DNA from: Bradyrhizobium sp. CB1650
Lineage (GTDB): Bacteria; Pseudomonadota; Alphaproteobacteria; Rhizobiales; Xanthobacteraceae
Direction: 5' to 3'
NCBI RefSeq assembly: GCF_029761915.1
Contig: NZ_CP121695.1
Coordinates: forward strand, 7,221,501 to 7,285,500
Length of the DNA: 64,000 nucleotides
Below the pieces are notes generated by a model. That model had not been told where the DNA came from, did no database searches, and saw only the letters and a list, made by a program, of their open reading frames with translations. Below are positions 63,103 through 64,000 of the stretch, one piece after another. Each line of letters starts with the position of its first letter. Positions within the stretch are counted from its first letter, which is position 1. The translations under genes and the position numbers were made by a program.

Positions 63103-63996
63103 ATGGACTTCCTGACGACCAGCGAAGCCGCCGACTACCTCCGGCTCGGGGAGCGCAAGCTCTATGAGCTCGTCACAACCGGTGCGATCCCCTGCAGCAA
63201 GGTGACCGGGAAGTGGCTGTTTCCCCGGCATGAGCTCGACCTCTGGGTGCTGTCGGGCCTGGCGCGTCCCGGCGGCATGCTGGCCGCCGAGCCGCCGCCG
63301 ATCATGGGCGGCAGCCAGGACGATCTCCTGGAATGGAGTTTGCGTGAATCCGGCTCCGGGGTCGCCTCCCTCAACGAGGGCACCGCCCGCGGGCTCGAAC
63401 GCTTGCAGCGCAACGAGGTGATCGCCGCGGCGGTGCATTTCCACAGCCTCGATGCCTCCGACAATCTCGCGGGCGATGCCAATGTCGCGGCGCTGCGGAC
63501 GGCGGCGGATCTGCACGATGGGGTGCTGGTGGGACTGGTTCGCCGCGAGCAGGGCCTCGTTGTGCCGCCGGGCAATCCCAAACGGCTGCGCAGCCTGTCG
63601 GAGGTGCTGGCGCTCGGCGCCAGGATGGCCGTGCGGCAAGAGGGCGCAGGCGCGCAGATGCTGCTGGATGTGCTGCTGAAGCGCGCGGGCGCTTCGGCCA
63701 AGGAGCTGCGCCGGCTGGAGACGCCGTGCCTCACCGGCCCGGACCTTGCCGCCGCGATCCGTGCCGGCCATGCCGATTGCGGCCTGGCGACGCGCGCCGC
63801 GGCGCGCACCGCCGGCCTCGATTTCGTGCCGTTGGTCTGGGAGAATTTCGATCTCGCGATGCGGCAGCGCAGCTATTTCCGCCCCGCGATGCAGGCCTTG
63901 ATCCGCTTCCTCGGCGACCGGCGGCTGCGGCAGCGCGCCGACGAGCTGACCGGCTACGACCCCTCGCCCGCGGGACAGATCCGCTTCGCGGCCTGA
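63103..63996 (+). CDS. Excisionase-type HTH regulator with periplasmic-binding-protein-like ligand domain
   Basis: A 297-residue one-component regulator. Residues 1-52 are a MerR/excisionase-like winged helix (FLTTSEAADYLRLGERKLYELVTTGAIPCSKVTGKWLFPRHELDLWV). Residues about 85-295 are a PBP-like domain related to the C-terminal domain of the MoeA fusion at 57626-59575. It shows SGVASLNEGTARGLERL, the AADLHDGVLVGLVRREQGLVVPPGNP region, and GHADCGLATRAAA. It is divergent from the tungstate uptake operon and most likely represses it when tungstate or molybdate is bound. It replaces ModE, whose MOP domain is absent. Confidence 0.87.
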   Translation: MDFLTTSEAADYLRLGERKLYELVTTGAIPCSKVTGKWLFPRHELDLWVLSGLARPGGMLAAEPPPIMGGSQDDLLEWSLRESGSGVASLNEGTARGLERLQRNEVIAAAVHFHSLDASDNLAGDANVAALRTAADLHDGVLVGLVRREQGLVVPPGNPKRLRSLSEVLALGARMAVRQEGAGAQMLLDVLLKRAGASAKELRRLETPCLTGPDLAAAIRAGHADCGLATRAAARTAGLDFVPLVWENFDLAMRQRSYFRPAMQALIRFLGDRRLRQRADELTGYDPSPAGQIRFAA

Positions 63997-64000
63997 CGTT

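Overview
This window looks like a chromosomal segment of an alphaproteobacterium of the Bradyrhizobium/Nitrobacteraceae group. The evidence is high-GC codon usage, the rhizobial intergenic palindromes at 4364-4462, 45538-45618 and 54743-54816, and gene types typical of that group (ExoP/OPX polysaccharide genes, pobA/pcaHG, a two-subunit NAD-linked formate dehydrogenase). No rRNA, tRNA, CRISPR array, transposase or prophage was recognised.

Region 1 (1-13.8 kb) is an exopolysaccharide region: a sugar-nucleotide epimerase, an ExoP/Wzc-type tyrosine autokinase, an OPX export lipoprotein, a secreted unknown, an O-antigen-ligase-like membrane protein, a periplasmic helical protein, and a polyprenyl-phosphate sugar-1-phosphate transferase. 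The transferase is flanked by two paralogous calcineurin-like phosphoesterases. Intergenic spaces here are long. No glycosyltransferase other than the priming enzyme is in view.

Region 2 (13.8-21.7 kb) holds small conserved or unknown genes (tiny membrane proteins, a SANT-like helix-turn-helix protein, a VanZ-like protein, a GrlR-like protein), then a secreted protein directly upstream of a CHASE2 adenylate/guanylate cyclase, a GYD-domain protein and an Mth938/NDUFAF3-like protein.

Region 3 (21.7-38.3 kb) is catabolic and regulatory. pobA with divergent pobR, and pcaHG with a divergent LysR gene, would take 4-hydroxybenzoate to protocatechuate and open its ring. They are followed by nicotinate phosphoribosyltransferase, a GGDEF protein, a tricarballylate oxidation pair (tcuAB) with a divergent GntR regulator, and a minus-strand operon of SCP2-like protein, alpha/beta hydrolase, orphan branched-chain-type binding protein, 3-hydroxyisobutyrate-dehydrogenase-like enzyme and IclR regulator.

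Region 4 (38.5-45.5 kb) contains a compact operon for a GldF/GldG-like ABC system (ATPase, permease, GldG-like protein, DUF4340-like protein) that ends in a HupE/UreJ-like membrane protein. A secreted lactonase-like metallohydrolase and a YbaK deacylase lie upstream.

Region 5 (45.8-64.0 kb) is the most coherent system: NAD-dependent formate dehydrogenase (alpha plus a fused gamma/beta subunit), an oxalate/formate-type MFS transporter, TusA, MoeA, MobB, FdhD and MobA. These are followed by a tungstate-type ABC importer (TupABC) in one operon with two further MoeA-family proteins. One of those carries a C-terminal periplasmic-binding-protein-like domain, and the divergent regulator carries a related domain behind an excisionase-type helix-turn-helix. 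Together the genes cover oxyanion uptake, sensing, metal insertion, nucleotide attachment, sulfuration and the metalloenzyme, and suggest a tungsten-capable formate dehydrogenase locus. The two direct copies of a palindromic repeat bracket the fdh-mob half of this region.
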